From: Candidatus Dormiibacter spiritus
GTDB taxonomy: Bacteria > Chloroflexota > Dormibacteria > Dormibacterales > Dormibacteraceae
Reading direction: 5' to 3'
Assembly (NCBI GenBank): GCA_003244185.1
Contig: QHBT01000030.1
Location: forward strand, 1-56,147
Length of the DNA stretch: 56,147 nucleotides
Shown one piece after another: positions 26,067 through 34,408 of this stretch. The first letter of the stretch is position 1; each line of letters begins with the position of its first letter. The position numbers were made by a program, and so were the translations under genes. Under the pieces are notes generated by a model, which did no database searches, was not told the DNA's origin, and saw only the letters and a list, made by a program, of their open reading frames with translations.

Positions 26067-26697
26067 GCGCAAAGCGCAGGGAGCCGCTCGGCTCCTGGCG
26101 GCGCTCCCGCTGACTCCCAACATGGTCACTGTCGGCGGCATGCTGGCGACATTCGTTGCGGCGGTTCTGGCCGCCGTCGGCCATCTCCGTTGGGCTGGCG
26201 TGGTGCTGGCCTTTGCCGGCACGTTCGACGTTGTCGACGGTGCGCTGGCCCGGGCGACCAACCGAAGCTACCCCTACGGCGCCTTCCTCGACTCGACCAC
26301 CGACCGCGGCTCGGAAGGAGCCATCTACGCCGGTGTGGCGGCGTTCTTCCTCTGGCGGCCGGGGCCGTTCACGCGCTGGGAGGTGCTGGCCTGCCTTTTC
26401 GCGCTGGCCGGATCGTTCCTCGTGAGCTACGTGCGCGCCCGCGCCCAGAGCCTGGGCTTCAGGTGCGACAGCGGGCTGTTCGCGCGGCCGGAGCGCGTCG
26501 TGCTGACGGTGGTGGCGCTCATCGTCGGAGTGCCAGACCTCCTGGGCCTGGTCATCGCTGTCCTGGCGGTGCTGACCAATCTCACAGCACTCCAGCGCAT
26601 CTTTGAGGTCTACCAGCAGGCGAGGGCGGAGCGCAGAAGCGCAGCGGCTTCCCCGGCTCGACCGCCGGCGGGCGCCCCCAAGCGGCCCGTACGCTGA
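26035..26697 (+). CDS. pgsA: CDP-alcohol phosphatidyltransferase (PI/PIP synthase-like)
   Basis: A 220-aa membrane enzyme with the complete family signature D-x2-D-G-x2-A-R-x8-G-x3-D-x3-D (DVVDGALAR, then G and two Asp) near residues 66-91 and about six helices. With ino1 in the operon, the likely acceptor is inositol phosphate, giving phosphatidylinositol phosphate. It starts at GTG 26035 within the 3' end of the glycosyltransferase gene, preceded by AGAGGAG, and closes the operon. Confidence 0.85.
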   Translation: MFTTRFQTWVRRKAQGAARLLAALPLTPNMVTVGGMLATFVAAVLAAVGHLRWAGVVLAFAGTFDVVDGALARATNRSYPYGAFLDSTTDRGSEGAIYAGVAAFFLWRPGPFTRWEVLACLFALAGSFLVSYVRARAQSLGFRCDSGLFARPERVVLTVVALIVGVPDLLGLVIAVLAVLTNLTALQRIFEVYQQARAERRSAAASPARPPAGAPKRPVR

Positions 26698-26832
26698 CCG
26701 GCAGGCTCTTAGCCGCCGGACCCGGGCGGGCCGGGAGCTGTGGGCCGACCCGCGCCGCTTGGCGGGGTGGTCAACTGCTAACTGGTCTCCTGCACCAGAT
26801 CCTGCTGCTGCGCGGACGAACTGCAAACATCG

Positions 26833-26895
26833 CCGCCTGATCGGGGGCGGCCTGGGAGCGAGCCGCCGGAGGGCTTGCCCCCCGAGATCAGGCGG
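26833..26895. terminator. Inverted repeat spanning the htrA stop
   Basis: Ten-bp arms (26833-26842 and 26886-26895) plus an inner GGGGGC/GCCCCC pairing and a nested GGCGGC/GCCGCC pair form a strong, partly alternative stem-loop between the convergent pgsA and htrA genes. The 3' arm includes the htrA stop codon. It is likely a bidirectional terminator. Confidence 0.5.
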
Positions 26896-28213
26896 GTGGT
26901 CCGGAATCCAGGGTCACGCTCTGGCTGTGGCTGCCCTGCCGGTCAGTCCAGTCGACCCGGACCTGCTGACCTGGCTTGTGGCCATGGAGGGCTTGGCCGA
27001 GCGCGTCGACGGAGTTGACGGCCGTGCCGTCGATGGCGGTGATGACGGCGTCGGGACCGAGGCGCGCCTTGGCCGCCGCCGAACCCGGCACCACGTCGGT
27101 GACCAGCACCCCTGAGCTGACTCCCAGCCGGGCCGACGAGGAGGCATCCAGGTTCTGAACGAACACTCCCAGGTAGCCAGGAACTCCGATGATCACGGTG
27201 CTGCTGGCATTCCCGGACTCGATCTGATGGATGACCGAGACAGCTGTGTTAGTAGGGACGGCGTAGCCGTCCGTCGAGGCCTGCTGGCCGCGGCCCTGAA
27301 CGCTGCCGGCCGTGATCATCCCCAGCACCTGCCCCGAGGCATTGACCAGAGGTCCCCCCGAATCGCCCGGGCTGATCGAGGCGTCGCTCTCGAGGAGCCC
27401 GCTCAGCTGCCGGTCCTGGCCGTTGTCGTCGGTTACGGTGATGGACTGGTTGAGCGCGGTGATGGCGCCCTGGGTGGCCGTTGGCGTTCCGCCCTGGCCG
27501 AGCGCATTGCCGATGGCAACCACCTGCTGGCCAACCGACACGGTGGAGGAATCCGCCAGGCCGACCGTCGACAGCCCGGATGCGCTCTGCAGCTTGAGCA
27601 GCGCCACGTCAGCGGTGGGATCCTCGCCCATCACCGTGGCTGTGTAGGTCCGCGATTGACTCGGGACCGTCACCCTGATGCTGGTCGCGCCCTGGATAAC
27701 GTGGTTGTTGGTCAACACCTCCCCAGAGGACGTCACCAGCATGCCGGTGCCCGCTGCGGCGCCTGACCGGCCGCCGGCCGAGGTCAGAACCGTGTTGATG
27801 TCAACCACGGCTGGGTCAACCTTGGCCGCCACCGCCTGGGGGTTGAGCACCTGACTCGTGGAGCCACCACCGGCGGAGCCCTGGCTGCCTGAACCTGCCG
27901 GGCCCCGGCCGGCGGTACCAGGGCCGATGGGCCGGGGCAGCTGGGGCTGGATGTGCACACCGCTGGCGGAGCCGGCAGTCAGGCCGGGGAGGACGCCTCC
28001 AGACAGGCCGATCCCGGCCACCACCCCCGCAGCAAGGAACGCCAGGCCGTAGATGCCCGCCACGAGCGCGGCCCACTTTCGACGGGTCCGCCTTTGGGTG
28101 GGTGCGTTGGCGGCGACAGGTTGGTAGGGCGGCCAGGTGCTGCCCTCGCCGTCCGGCCTCCAGTCGCCGCCACCCGAACCAGGCGGTGGTACCCAGGCGC
28201 CTCCTGAACTCAT
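26888..28213 (-). CDS. HtrA/DegP-type serine protease with PDZ domain
   Basis: A 441-aa membrane-anchored quality-control protease. The cytoplasmic N-terminus (1-45) is Pro/Gly-rich, a membrane helix follows (about 46-70), then a linker and a trypsin-like domain with triad His171 (NNHVIQG), Asp202 (TADVALLKL) and Ser285 (SPGDSGGPL). One PDZ domain is C-terminal (about 335-435). This layout matches actinobacterial PepD/HtrA proteins. The upstream repeats at 28230-28273 suggest control by an OmpR-type response regulator. Confidence 0.92.
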   Translation of the reverse strand: MSSGGAWVPPPGSGGGDWRPDGEGSTWPPYQPVAANAPTQRRTRRKWAALVAGIYGLAFLAAGVVAGIGLSGGVLPGLTAGSASGVHIQPQLPRPIGPGTAGRGPAGSGSQGSAGGGSTSQVLNPQAVAAKVDPAVVDINTVLTSAGGRSGAAAGTGMLVTSSGEVLTNNHVIQGATSIRVTVPSQSRTYTATVMGEDPTADVALLKLQSASGLSTVGLADSSTVSVGQQVVAIGNALGQGGTPTATQGAITALNQSITVTDDNGQDRQLSGLLESDASISPGDSGGPLVNASGQVLGMITAGSVQGRGQQASTDGYAVPTNTAVSVIHQIESGNASSTVIIGVPGYLGVFVQNLDASSSARLGVSSGVLVTDVVPGSAAAKARLGPDAVITAIDGTAVNSVDALGQALHGHKPGQQVRVDWTDRQGSHSQSVTLDSGPPA

Positions 28214-28229
28214 GCCTCAACCATGCGGG

Positions 28230-28273
28230 CGCTGTCTGAGGAGAGGCTGAGAAGACGCTTAGGAATGGTTAAG
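28230..28273 (-). promoter_or_regulatory. Four 11-bp direct repeats upstream of htrA
   Basis: Read on the minus strand, four consecutive 11-mers begin CTTAA, CTAAG, CTCAG and CTCAG with exact 11-bp spacing (28263-28273, 28252-28262, 28241-28251, 28230-28240). One repeat per helical turn is the signature of OmpR-family response-regulator binding. The array ends 16 nt before the htrA ATG at 28213. Confidence 0.55.
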
Positions 28274-28456
28274 AAAAGAGGAGCCGAGATCGGCGGTCGG
28301 CGGGACGACGATACGAATCGAGCAGCCACCAGCTGGCCTCTTCCCGTACCTACCCGCCCGGGCTGCCTCCCGCGTGGCACCGGCTGAGGCGCTCCGGTTC
28401 GAATAGCTCCAGTCGAGGAGCCGGTTCCGCCTGGTGGAGATCTCGTCGCCCCGACC

Positions 28457-28975
28457 CTAACGGCGCTCCCGGCGCAGCGCACCCCGGCCCTCGCGCCAGG
28501 ACTCAAACACCAGGTGATCCGCTGGCTCCCCCAGTCGAGTCACCACCACCTCTGCGAGCCGGCAGCGGAAGAGGTGGAAACTGCCGGGCGGAACCTGCTC
28601 CTGCGCCGACATGGCGCGCCTCACCTCCTCTGGACGAGTGATCTCCTCTGCCAGCCCGGCCAGCTTCGCGTCGCCGGTCCAGTTCGGCGGGTCGGTCGAG
28701 CTCGTGTGCAGCTCGAAGCGCCCGTCTCGCTGCAGATCCCGCGCCCGCAGAGCGCCGCCCATCACTCCAAACCACAGCTCACCCTGGCCGAACCAGACCT
28801 CCTGACCGCTGAGACGAGGCGAGCCGTTGCTGCGCAGCGTGGCCAGCACATGGTGCTTGCGAACGCGGAACAGGTCGCCGGCGGCGGCGGCGAGGGCAGG
28901 CTCCGCCGACTCGAGTTCGCGCCAGCTGAGCACTTGAGCGACCAAGGATACTTGCTGGGCGCTGTCGCAAATCAA
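28457..28975 (-). CDS. Pyridoxamine 5'-phosphate oxidase-like flavin-binding protein
   Basis: A 172-aa split-barrel protein. The N-terminal strand pattern RVRKHHVLATLRSNGSPRLSG and GELWFGVMGG match the PNPOx-like superfamily that binds FMN or F420. HLFRCRLAEVVVTRL near the C-terminus is typical of the F420/FMN dimer interface. The substrate is unknown. The 240-nt gap to htrA downstream holds the htrA operator and no gene. Confidence 0.8.
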   Translation of the reverse strand: MICDSAQQVSLVAQVLSWRELESAEPALAAAAGDLFRVRKHHVLATLRSNGSPRLSGQEVWFGQGELWFGVMGGALRARDLQRDGRFELHTSSTDPPNWTGDAKLAGLAEEITRPEEVRRAMSAQEQVPPGSFHLFRCRLAEVVVTRLGEPADHLVFESWREGRGALRRERR

Positions 28976-29058
28976 GCAGGCGCCCGAGCTTGAGGCTGGG
29001 CGTTCTATGTGTGCCGAGTCACTGAGCCGGGCTCATGCGCATTCACATATCGCGCTGG

Positions 29059-29064
29059 TAAGAT
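29059..29064 (+). promoter_or_regulatory. -10 element of the ArsR-MFS pair (leaderless)
   Basis: TAAGAT, preceded by TGG (extended -10), ends 6 nt before the ATG at 29071. There is no ribosome-binding site between them, so the mRNA probably starts at the ATG. Confidence 0.45.
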
Positions 29065-29070
29065 ACGTGC

Positions 29071-29742
29071 ATGGGAAGTGACGTCGCGGAGGTGGCCGGC
29101 CTGGCCCGCGTGCTTGCCCATGAGGTTTGTATCCGCCTCCTCGACAGCCTCACTCAGGGCGAAGCGACTGTGAGCGAGCTGACCAGCCGCTTGGAGCTGG
29201 AGCAGCCCAGGGTTTCGAGCCATCTGGCCCTGCTCCGGGAAGCGGGTCTCGTCACGGCGACAGAGAATGGACGCCAGCGCGTCTACAGCCTGGCCACGCC
29301 TTCGGTGCCGCTCTCACTCTCCACCCTGCGCAGCCTGGCTCGGGATGTTCGACCGGGCAGCCTCAACGCCGAGGTTCCGGTGACCGAGGATGCCCCCATC
29401 AAGCAGGCTCGGACCTGCTACGACCATCTCGCCGGGCGCGCCGGCGTCCAGCTGCTCGACAGTTTGCTCGAGCGCGGCTGGCTGGAGGCTCGGGGGGAGC
29501 GGGCCTTCGAGCTGAGCCAGGCCGGCGAGGACGCCCTGCTGTCTCAAGGTGTCGATGTCGGCTCCGCCCGCCGAGCCCGCCGCAGCTTCGCCGTCGGCTG
29601 TCAGGACTGGACTGAACGCCGGCTGCATCTGGGCGGCGCACTCGGCGCCGCGCTGCTCGTCAGGTTGGTGGAAACCGGTCGGGCGAAGCTGCTAGCCGGC
29701 AGCCGGGTGGTCCAGCTGAGCGATGCGGGGGTGGCGCTCTGA
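29071..29742 (+). CDS. ArsR-family regulator with C-terminal sensor domain
   Basis: A 223-aa regulator. An ArsR winged helix (about 5-80) with EQPRVSSHLALLREAGL is followed by a C-terminal domain carrying ARTCYDHLAGRAGVQL and CQDWTERRLHLGGALG. This layout occurs in a subgroup of ArsR proteins beside efflux genes. The conserved Cys, His and Trp suggest a ligand or metal site. It overlaps the following MFS gene, implying it controls the exporter. Confidence 0.85.
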   Translation: MGSDVAEVAGLARVLAHEVCIRLLDSLTQGEATVSELTSRLELEQPRVSSHLALLREAGLVTATENGRQRVYSLATPSVPLSLSTLRSLARDVRPGSLNAEVPVTEDAPIKQARTCYDHLAGRAGVQLLDSLLERGWLEARGERAFELSQAGEDALLSQGVDVGSARRARRSFAVGCQDWTERRLHLGGALGAALLVRLVETGRAKLLAGSRVVQLSDAGVAL

Positions 29743-30968
29743 CAGGTCTGGTCGACGTCTTCCGCAACCGCCGGCTGGTCACGTTGATGCTCGGCCACTT
29801 CACTGTCGACAGCTATGTGGGTGTGCTGCCGGTGCTCTATCCCCTGCTGATCGGCCGCTTCCATCTGGATCTTGCCACCGTCGGCCTGGTTACGCTCGCC
29901 TACAGCGGCTTCGCCTCCATCTCCCAGCCTCTTTTTGGAATCCTGGCCGACCGTCACGGCACCCGATTCACTGGCGTGGCCTTGGCTTGGACAGCTCTGT
30001 CCTTCGCCTCGATCGGCTTCGCGCCCAACTTTGCAGTGCTGGTCGCCATTGCAGCTGCTTCAGGGCTCGGCTCCGGCGCCTTTCACCCGCTGGGCGCCCT
30101 GACGGTGCGCGAGTCGCTCCTGGACCAGGACCGCGGCCGCAACCTGGCAATGTCCATCTACGTCACGGGTGGCACCGCGGGCGTAGCAGTGGGGCCGTTG
30201 ATAGGGGTTCTGCTCTTCGGTCTGCTGGGCGTGCACGGCACTGCCCTACTGGTGCTGCCCGGCGTTCTCGCTGGTGGCTTCCTGCTTCTGCAGATGGGCC
30301 GGTTTGCACCCCGGGCGGCGGCGCCGAAGAGCACTTCGAGTGCGGTCGGGCTCAGCCACGCCACTCCGCTGCTGCCTCTTATCGCGGTCGTAGCCGTGAT
30401 GGCGTCGCGCAGCTGGACCACCATCACGCTGCAGGCATTCACGCCCACCTGGTACCACCAGCTTGGCTACCAACCTTGGTTTTACGGACCGCTCGCCACC
30501 ACTCTGATACTTGCCAGCTGCGTGGGCAGCGTTGGCTGCGGCAGCCTGGCCGACCGCTTCGGCCGGCGCGCAGTGATCATCGCCACGCTCCTGCTCAGCG
30601 TGCCGGCGGTCTGGCTCTATGTCGCGTTCCCGGGGCCGCAGGGCTTCTTCACAGCCATCCTGATCGGGCTCTCGGCGGCTTCGACAGCCCCCCTCACCCT
30701 CATCTTGGCTCAGGAGCTGATGGGCGCCCGGGCTGGATTCGCGTCCGGGCTGGTGATGGGCCTGGGCTTTGTGACGGGAGCCATTGGCGTACCTGTGACG
30801 GGGCTGGTCGCCAACCACTTCGGACTGCAGATGGCGTTGGGCCTTCAGGTGGTTGTGGTTGCACTCACCATCCCCGTGGCCTTCCTGCTGCCCAGCGAAA
30901 CCTCGCTGCGGCGATTGCGAGAAGAGCGTGTGACACCGCCGGCTGTCGCCCTCGCCGCGGGCCGCTAG
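29739..30968 (+). CDS. MFS efflux transporter, fosmidomycin-resistance (Fsr) type
   Basis: A 409-aa twelve-helix transporter. The N-terminal helix LGHFTVDSYVGVLPVLYPLL is diagnostic of the Fsr-like subgroup. The loop 2-3 motif is GILADRHGTR, and the repeat motif in the C-half is GSLADRFGRR. I start at CTG 29739, which overlaps the ArsR stop as CTGA and adds a short cytoplasmic leader (TGLVDVFRNRRLVT). The TTG at 29784 would begin directly at helix 1. It probably exports a toxic compound sensed by the upstream regulator. Confidence 0.88.
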   Translation: MTGLVDVFRNRRLVTLMLGHFTVDSYVGVLPVLYPLLIGRFHLDLATVGLVTLAYSGFASISQPLFGILADRHGTRFTGVALAWTALSFASIGFAPNFAVLVAIAAASGLGSGAFHPLGALTVRESLLDQDRGRNLAMSIYVTGGTAGVAVGPLIGVLLFGLLGVHGTALLVLPGVLAGGFLLLQMGRFAPRAAAPKSTSSAVGLSHATPLLPLIAVVAVMASRSWTTITLQAFTPTWYHQLGYQPWFYGPLATTLILASCVGSVGCGSLADRFGRRAVIIATLLLSVPAVWLYVAFPGPQGFFTAILIGLSAASTAPLTLILAQELMGARAGFASGLVMGLGFVTGAIGVPVTGLVANHFGLQMALGLQVVVVALTIPVAFLLPSETSLRRLREERVTPPAVALAAGR

Positions 30969-31007
30969 CTGCCTCTCGGACGCTCGAGCGCGGGATGTGG
31001 AGATGGG

Positions 31008-31376
31008 TTGACAGCTGCTGTCCCGTCTGCGTTTGGTGGCCACGGCCCGCTCGTCCTGCGAGTGGACGAGGCAGAGCGGCCGGCCCTCGTGAGGTGGGCG
31101 GTCATTTCGTCCGAGCCCACTCCGGAATGGGCGGGAACAACCATCAGCTTCGGGCTGACGCCGCGATCAGCTGGTGGGTGCGATCTGTCATTCCGGCACA
31201 AGGGGCTAACGCCACGCCTTGAGTGCTACAACGACTGCAAGAACGGGTGGGATCACTTCGTCCCCAGCCTGCGAGACTATGTCGAGACCGGCGAAGGCAA
31301 TCTCTTTGGGTCTGCTGCAGACCTCGATCGTCGTGAGGCCCGGCGACTGCGGCGCCAGGCAGCGGCGGCCGAGTGA
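31008..31376 (+). pseudogene. Truncated SRPBCC/AHSA1-domain protein
   Basis: This 122-aa frame encodes only the C-terminal half of an SRPBCC protein: WAGTTISFGLTP, a GGCDLSFRHKGL strand and a terminal helix ECYNDCKNGWDHFVPSLRDY. About 60 N-terminal residues, including the first strand and the helix pair, are missing. Its TTG start has GGAG 5 nt upstream, so it may still be translated. It lies between the MFS gene and an intact ArsR-SRPBCC pair and looks like a decayed relative. Confidence 0.6.
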
Positions 31377-31453
31377 GCATCCGGCCGGGAAGGGGGGCAT
31401 CGCTGCCCCCTGCCCTGTCGTCATGATCAAGCCGCGCTGCGATCCTGGACACA

Positions 31454-31837
31454 GTGAGCCCCGTTCGCCCCTCCTCGGCCGCTAAGGAGGAGTCGGGCGC
31501 GGCCACAAATGCAGTTCTTCGCGCACTCGCCGATCCGCAACGTCGCCAGATTCTTAGCCTCGTTCGAGGCGGCGAGCTCTCAGCCGGCCAGATCGCCGCG
31601 CATTTCGACGTCACCCAGCAGGGTGTCAGTCACCATCTCCAGGTGCTCCAGCGCGCCGGTCTGCTGCAGGAGCGCCGGGCAGGTACCCGCCGGCTGTATG
31701 CGCTGGATCCCGAGGCGCTCGATCCGGTTCGCACTGTGCTCGCGGACCTCTGGCCGGACGCACTGGAACGACTCAAGCGTGTCGTGGAGCAGGGCCGGAG
31801 CAAGAAGGAAAGTGCAAGACTCCATGAAGCAGAATGA
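31454..31837 (+). CDS. ArsR-family regulator of an SRPBCC gene
   Basis: A 127-aa winged-helix protein (VLRALADPQRRQILSLVRGG, then TQQGVSHHLQVLQRAGLL). It starts at GTG 31454. The ATG of the SRPBCC gene follows its stop directly (31838). ArsR-SRPBCC pairs are a recurring two-gene unit in actinobacteria. No obvious metal-binding cysteines are present. Confidence 0.85.
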   Translation: MSPVRPSSAAKEESGAATNAVLRALADPQRRQILSLVRGGELSAGQIAAHFDVTQQGVSHHLQVLQRAGLLQERRAGTRRLYALDPEALDPVRTVLADLWPDALERLKRVVEQGRSKKESARLHEAE

Positions 31838-32257
31838 ATGGCGGCTGACCGCATGAACCAGCCTGAGATACTGACCGCCACGATCAGAATCGCAGCAGCG
31901 CCGGCGGAGGTGTTTCAGTACCTCGTCGAACCCTCTCTCCTCGTTCAGTGGATGGGCACCTGGGCGGATCTGAAGGCTCAGCCAGGCGGCGTCTTTGCCG
32001 TCGACTTCGACAAAGCGCACGTGCGGGGCAAATACGTTTCCGTGGAGCCGCCGGACCGAGTCGTCTCCACCTGGGGCGTCCCAGGCGATGCCACGCTCCC
32101 GGCGGGCTCCTCAACAGTTGAGATTCTCCTCCGGGCCGACGGCGATGAGACAGTCGTCGAACTGATCCACCACGACCTCCCGCCCGAACGACTGCCAGAT
32201 CACAAAGCGGGCTGGGCTTCGCTCCTCGAGGCTCTGCGGCTGACGGCAGATTCCTAG
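31838..32257 (+). CDS. SRPBCC (START/AHSA1-like) domain protein
   Basis: A 139-aa protein with a complete helix-grip fold pattern: TATIRIAAAPAEVFQYLVEP, VQWMGTWADL, the strand run VEILLRADGDETVVELIHHD and a C-terminal helix HKAGWASLLEALRLT. It binds a hydrophobic ligand in known relatives; the ligand here is unknown. A start at ATG 31853 (MNQPEIL) is also possible. Confidence 0.85.
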   Translation: MAADRMNQPEILTATIRIAAAPAEVFQYLVEPSLLVQWMGTWADLKAQPGGVFAVDFDKAHVRGKYVSVEPPDRVVSTWGVPGDATLPAGSSTVEILLRADGDETVVELIHHDLPPERLPDHKAGWASLLEALRLTADS

Positions 32258-32368
32258 CGGGGTCGACCTCGGGCGACCGGGCCCTGTCGGGCTCCGACTG
32301 CAGGAGATCGCTTCCTCGACGAGGCCCGGCGCGGGACCCGGTTGCCACGAGCCGCCTTTAGGGTCCAC

Positions 32369-32374
32369 TACCCT
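32369..32374 (+). promoter_or_regulatory. -10-like element before holB
   Basis: TACCCT ends 7 nt before the GTG start at 32382, without a ribosome-binding site. It is the likely promoter for the long holB-ispH chain. No good -35 was found. Confidence 0.3.
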
Positions 32375-32381
32375 TAGCCCA

Positions 32382-33341
32382 GTGCAGCCGGGTCCTTTCA
32401 GCGAAATCGCCGGGCATGAACGAGCCCGGGATCTGCTGGGGCAGCAGCTGGAGACCGGCCGGCTTTCGCATGCCTACCTGTTCACCGGCGAGCCGCAGCT
32501 GGGCAAGACTGCTGTCGCGCGGGCGCTCGCGCGAACGCTGCTGCCAGAAGCGCCGCTGGCGCGCCATCCCGACTACTGGGAGGACGACCGTCGCGACAAC
32601 CTGAAGCTGGATGAGATCCGGCTGCTGCCGGACAAGCAGCCCGAGTTTCACCAGCAGTCGCTCCAAGCCTTTCTCTCCCTGAAGCCTGCTGTGGGCCGCC
32701 TGCGCGTGGCGGTGATCAGCAATGTGGGCCGCTTGGCCGATCCGGTGCAGGGCATTCTTCTCAAGACGCTGGAGGAGCCGCACCCCAACCGGCTCATCAT
32801 CCTGACCACGCCCAGCCTGTCGCCTTTCGTGGTGCTGCCCACGGTTGCCTCGCGCTGCCAGCGGGTTGCCTTTCACCCCGTCCCCCTGACGCGGGTCAGC
32901 GAACTGCTGCGCGGACGTGGGGTCGAGGCTGAGCGCGCGGAGGAGCTCGCAGCTCTCTCCCGCGGCCGGCCGGGGTGGGCTTTGAACGCAGCTCAGGATC
33001 CTGACCTCCTGCAGCGCAACCGGCATTGGGTTGAGCGCCTGGCGGAGCTTTTTGGCGCTCCCGCCGATGCCGCGCTCCACCTGGCTCAGGAGCTGGATGC
33101 TGCCAACTTCGCCTGGCGCGCGTCCGACCGGACGCGCGAGGAGCCGGCGGTTTTCGCTCTCAGCGGCTGGCAGCTGGACCTGCGCCGGCGGATGCTCTCC
33201 GAGCCCGACGCCCGGCAGGCCGGCTGGGCGCGGCTGCTGGAGCTCTCCTACGACACCCTTGGCTACCTGGAGCAGAACGTCAGCCCCCGTTTGGCGCTGG
33301 AGTGCTTCCTGCTGGAAGCTCGTCGCTTGGAAGCTGCGTAG
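32382..33341 (+). CDS. holB: DNA polymerase III delta' subunit
   Basis: A 319-aa clamp-loader subunit. It has the DnaX/HolB N-terminus (FSEIAGHERARDLLGQQLETG), a P-loop-like GEPQLGKTAVA, the LLKTLEEPHPNRLIILTT segment and a sensor-1 region VASRCQRVAF. No four-Cys zinc module is evident. It starts at GTG 32382 and overlaps the hisC start by 1 nt (TAGTG). It is first in a seven-gene chain. Confidence 0.88.
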   Translation: MQPGPFSEIAGHERARDLLGQQLETGRLSHAYLFTGEPQLGKTAVARALARTLLPEAPLARHPDYWEDDRRDNLKLDEIRLLPDKQPEFHQQSLQAFLSLKPAVGRLRVAVISNVGRLADPVQGILLKTLEEPHPNRLIILTTPSLSPFVVLPTVASRCQRVAFHPVPLTRVSELLRGRGVEAERAEELAALSRGRPGWALNAAQDPDLLQRNRHWVERLAELFGAPADAALHLAQELDAANFAWRASDRTREEPAVFALSGWQLDLRRRMLSEPDARQAGWARLLELSYDTLGYLEQNVSPRLALECFLLEARRLEAA

Positions 33342-34408
33342 TGCCACTCGTGGGTGGCAGATACTTGAAGGCCGCCCTGCGCGGCTTCGCCCCTTACACG
33401 CCCGGTCTGCAGCCGGCCGACGAAGAGGGCTGGGTCAAGCTCAACACCAACGAGTCGCCCTGGCCGCCTTCACCGCGTGTCATCCAGGCTCTGCACAGCG
33501 CAGTGGGGGAGAACCTCCGCCTCTATCCCGACCCCCTGAGCCGCAGCGCGAGGTCGGCCATCGCCCGGCACCACGGCGTGGGTGAGGACCAGGTTGCCCT
33601 GGGCAACGGCGCTGATGAGCTGATCGAGCTCTGCTTCCGCGCCTTCACCGGCAACGGTGACGCGGTGGCGCTGCTGCGTCCCACGTATCCGGTCTATGAA
33701 CCTGTGGCGGCAGTGCACGAGTGCCGGGTTTCGCGGCATCCGTACAGGGCTGACCACACTCTCCCCGAGAGCTTCGCGGCGGATGAGGCGCCGCTCAAGT
33801 TTTTGGCCAATCCCAACTCGCCGACAGGCACCTGGCTCGACCGCGAGGCTGTGTTGGAAGTCGTCCAGAGGTCCAGCGGCGTGGTGGCGCTGGATGAGGC
33901 GTATGTCGACTTCGCACCGGAAGCGCGCACCGATCTCATCCGGGAAGGGCACGAGAACCTGCTGACCATCCGCACCTTTTCCAAGTCGTACGCGCTGGCC
34001 GGGATGCGGCTCGGCTACGCGCTGGGCACACCCGAGCTCGTCGCCGCGCTGGACCTGGTCAAGGACTCGTACAACGTGAACCGACTGGGAGCTGTGGCTG
34101 CGGTTGCAGCGATCGAAGACGGTGAGCACCACGACGCCCTGGTCGAGTTCGTGCTGCAGCAGCGGGAAGCGTTGACAGCTGGTCTGCGAGCGAGAGGCTT
34201 CGAGGTGCTGCCATCGGCGGCCAACTTCGTCTTCTGCCGGCCGCCGGCTTCGCACCGGGCAGCTGCTGTGGCCGCTGCGCTGTCCGAGCGACAGGTCCTG
34301 GTCCGGCATTACCAGCAGGAGCCGGTGAGCGGCTGGTTGCGCATCACAGTCGGCACTCGGGAGCAGCATGAGGCGCTGCTCAGGGCACTGGAGGAGATCA
34401 TTCGATGA
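33341..34408 (+). CDS. hisC: Histidinol-phosphate aminotransferase
   Basis: A 355-aa class I/II PLP aminotransferase that makes L-histidinol phosphate from imidazole acetol phosphate and Glu. Motifs are LNTNESPWPPSP (substrate), NPNSPTGTW, LDEAYVDF and TFSKSYALAGMRLGY (PLP Lys). It starts at GTG 33341 right after the holB stop; an upstream frame inside holB was rejected. No other his genes are nearby, so a broader aromatic aminotransferase role is possible. Confidence 0.88.
   Translation: MPLVGGRYLKAALRGFAPYTPGLQPADEEGWVKLNTNESPWPPSPRVIQALHSAVGENLRLYPDPLSRSARSAIARHHGVGEDQVALGNGADELIELCFRAFTGNGDAVALLRPTYPVYEPVAAVHECRVSRHPYRADHTLPESFAADEAPLKFLANPNSPTGTWLDREAVLEVVQRSSGVVALDEAYVDFAPEARTDLIREGHENLLTIRTFSKSYALAGMRLGYALGTPELVAALDLVKDSYNVNRLGAVAAVAAIEDGEHHDALVEFVLQQREALTAGLRARGFEVLPSAANFVFCRPPASHRAAAVAAALSERQVLVRHYQQEPVSGWLRITVGTREQHEALLRALEEIIR

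Noticed and set aside
28381..28440. GGTTCGAAT resembling a tRNA T-loop
   Set aside because: The flanking 5-nt segments do not pair into a T-stem on either strand, and no acceptor stem or anticodon arm was found.
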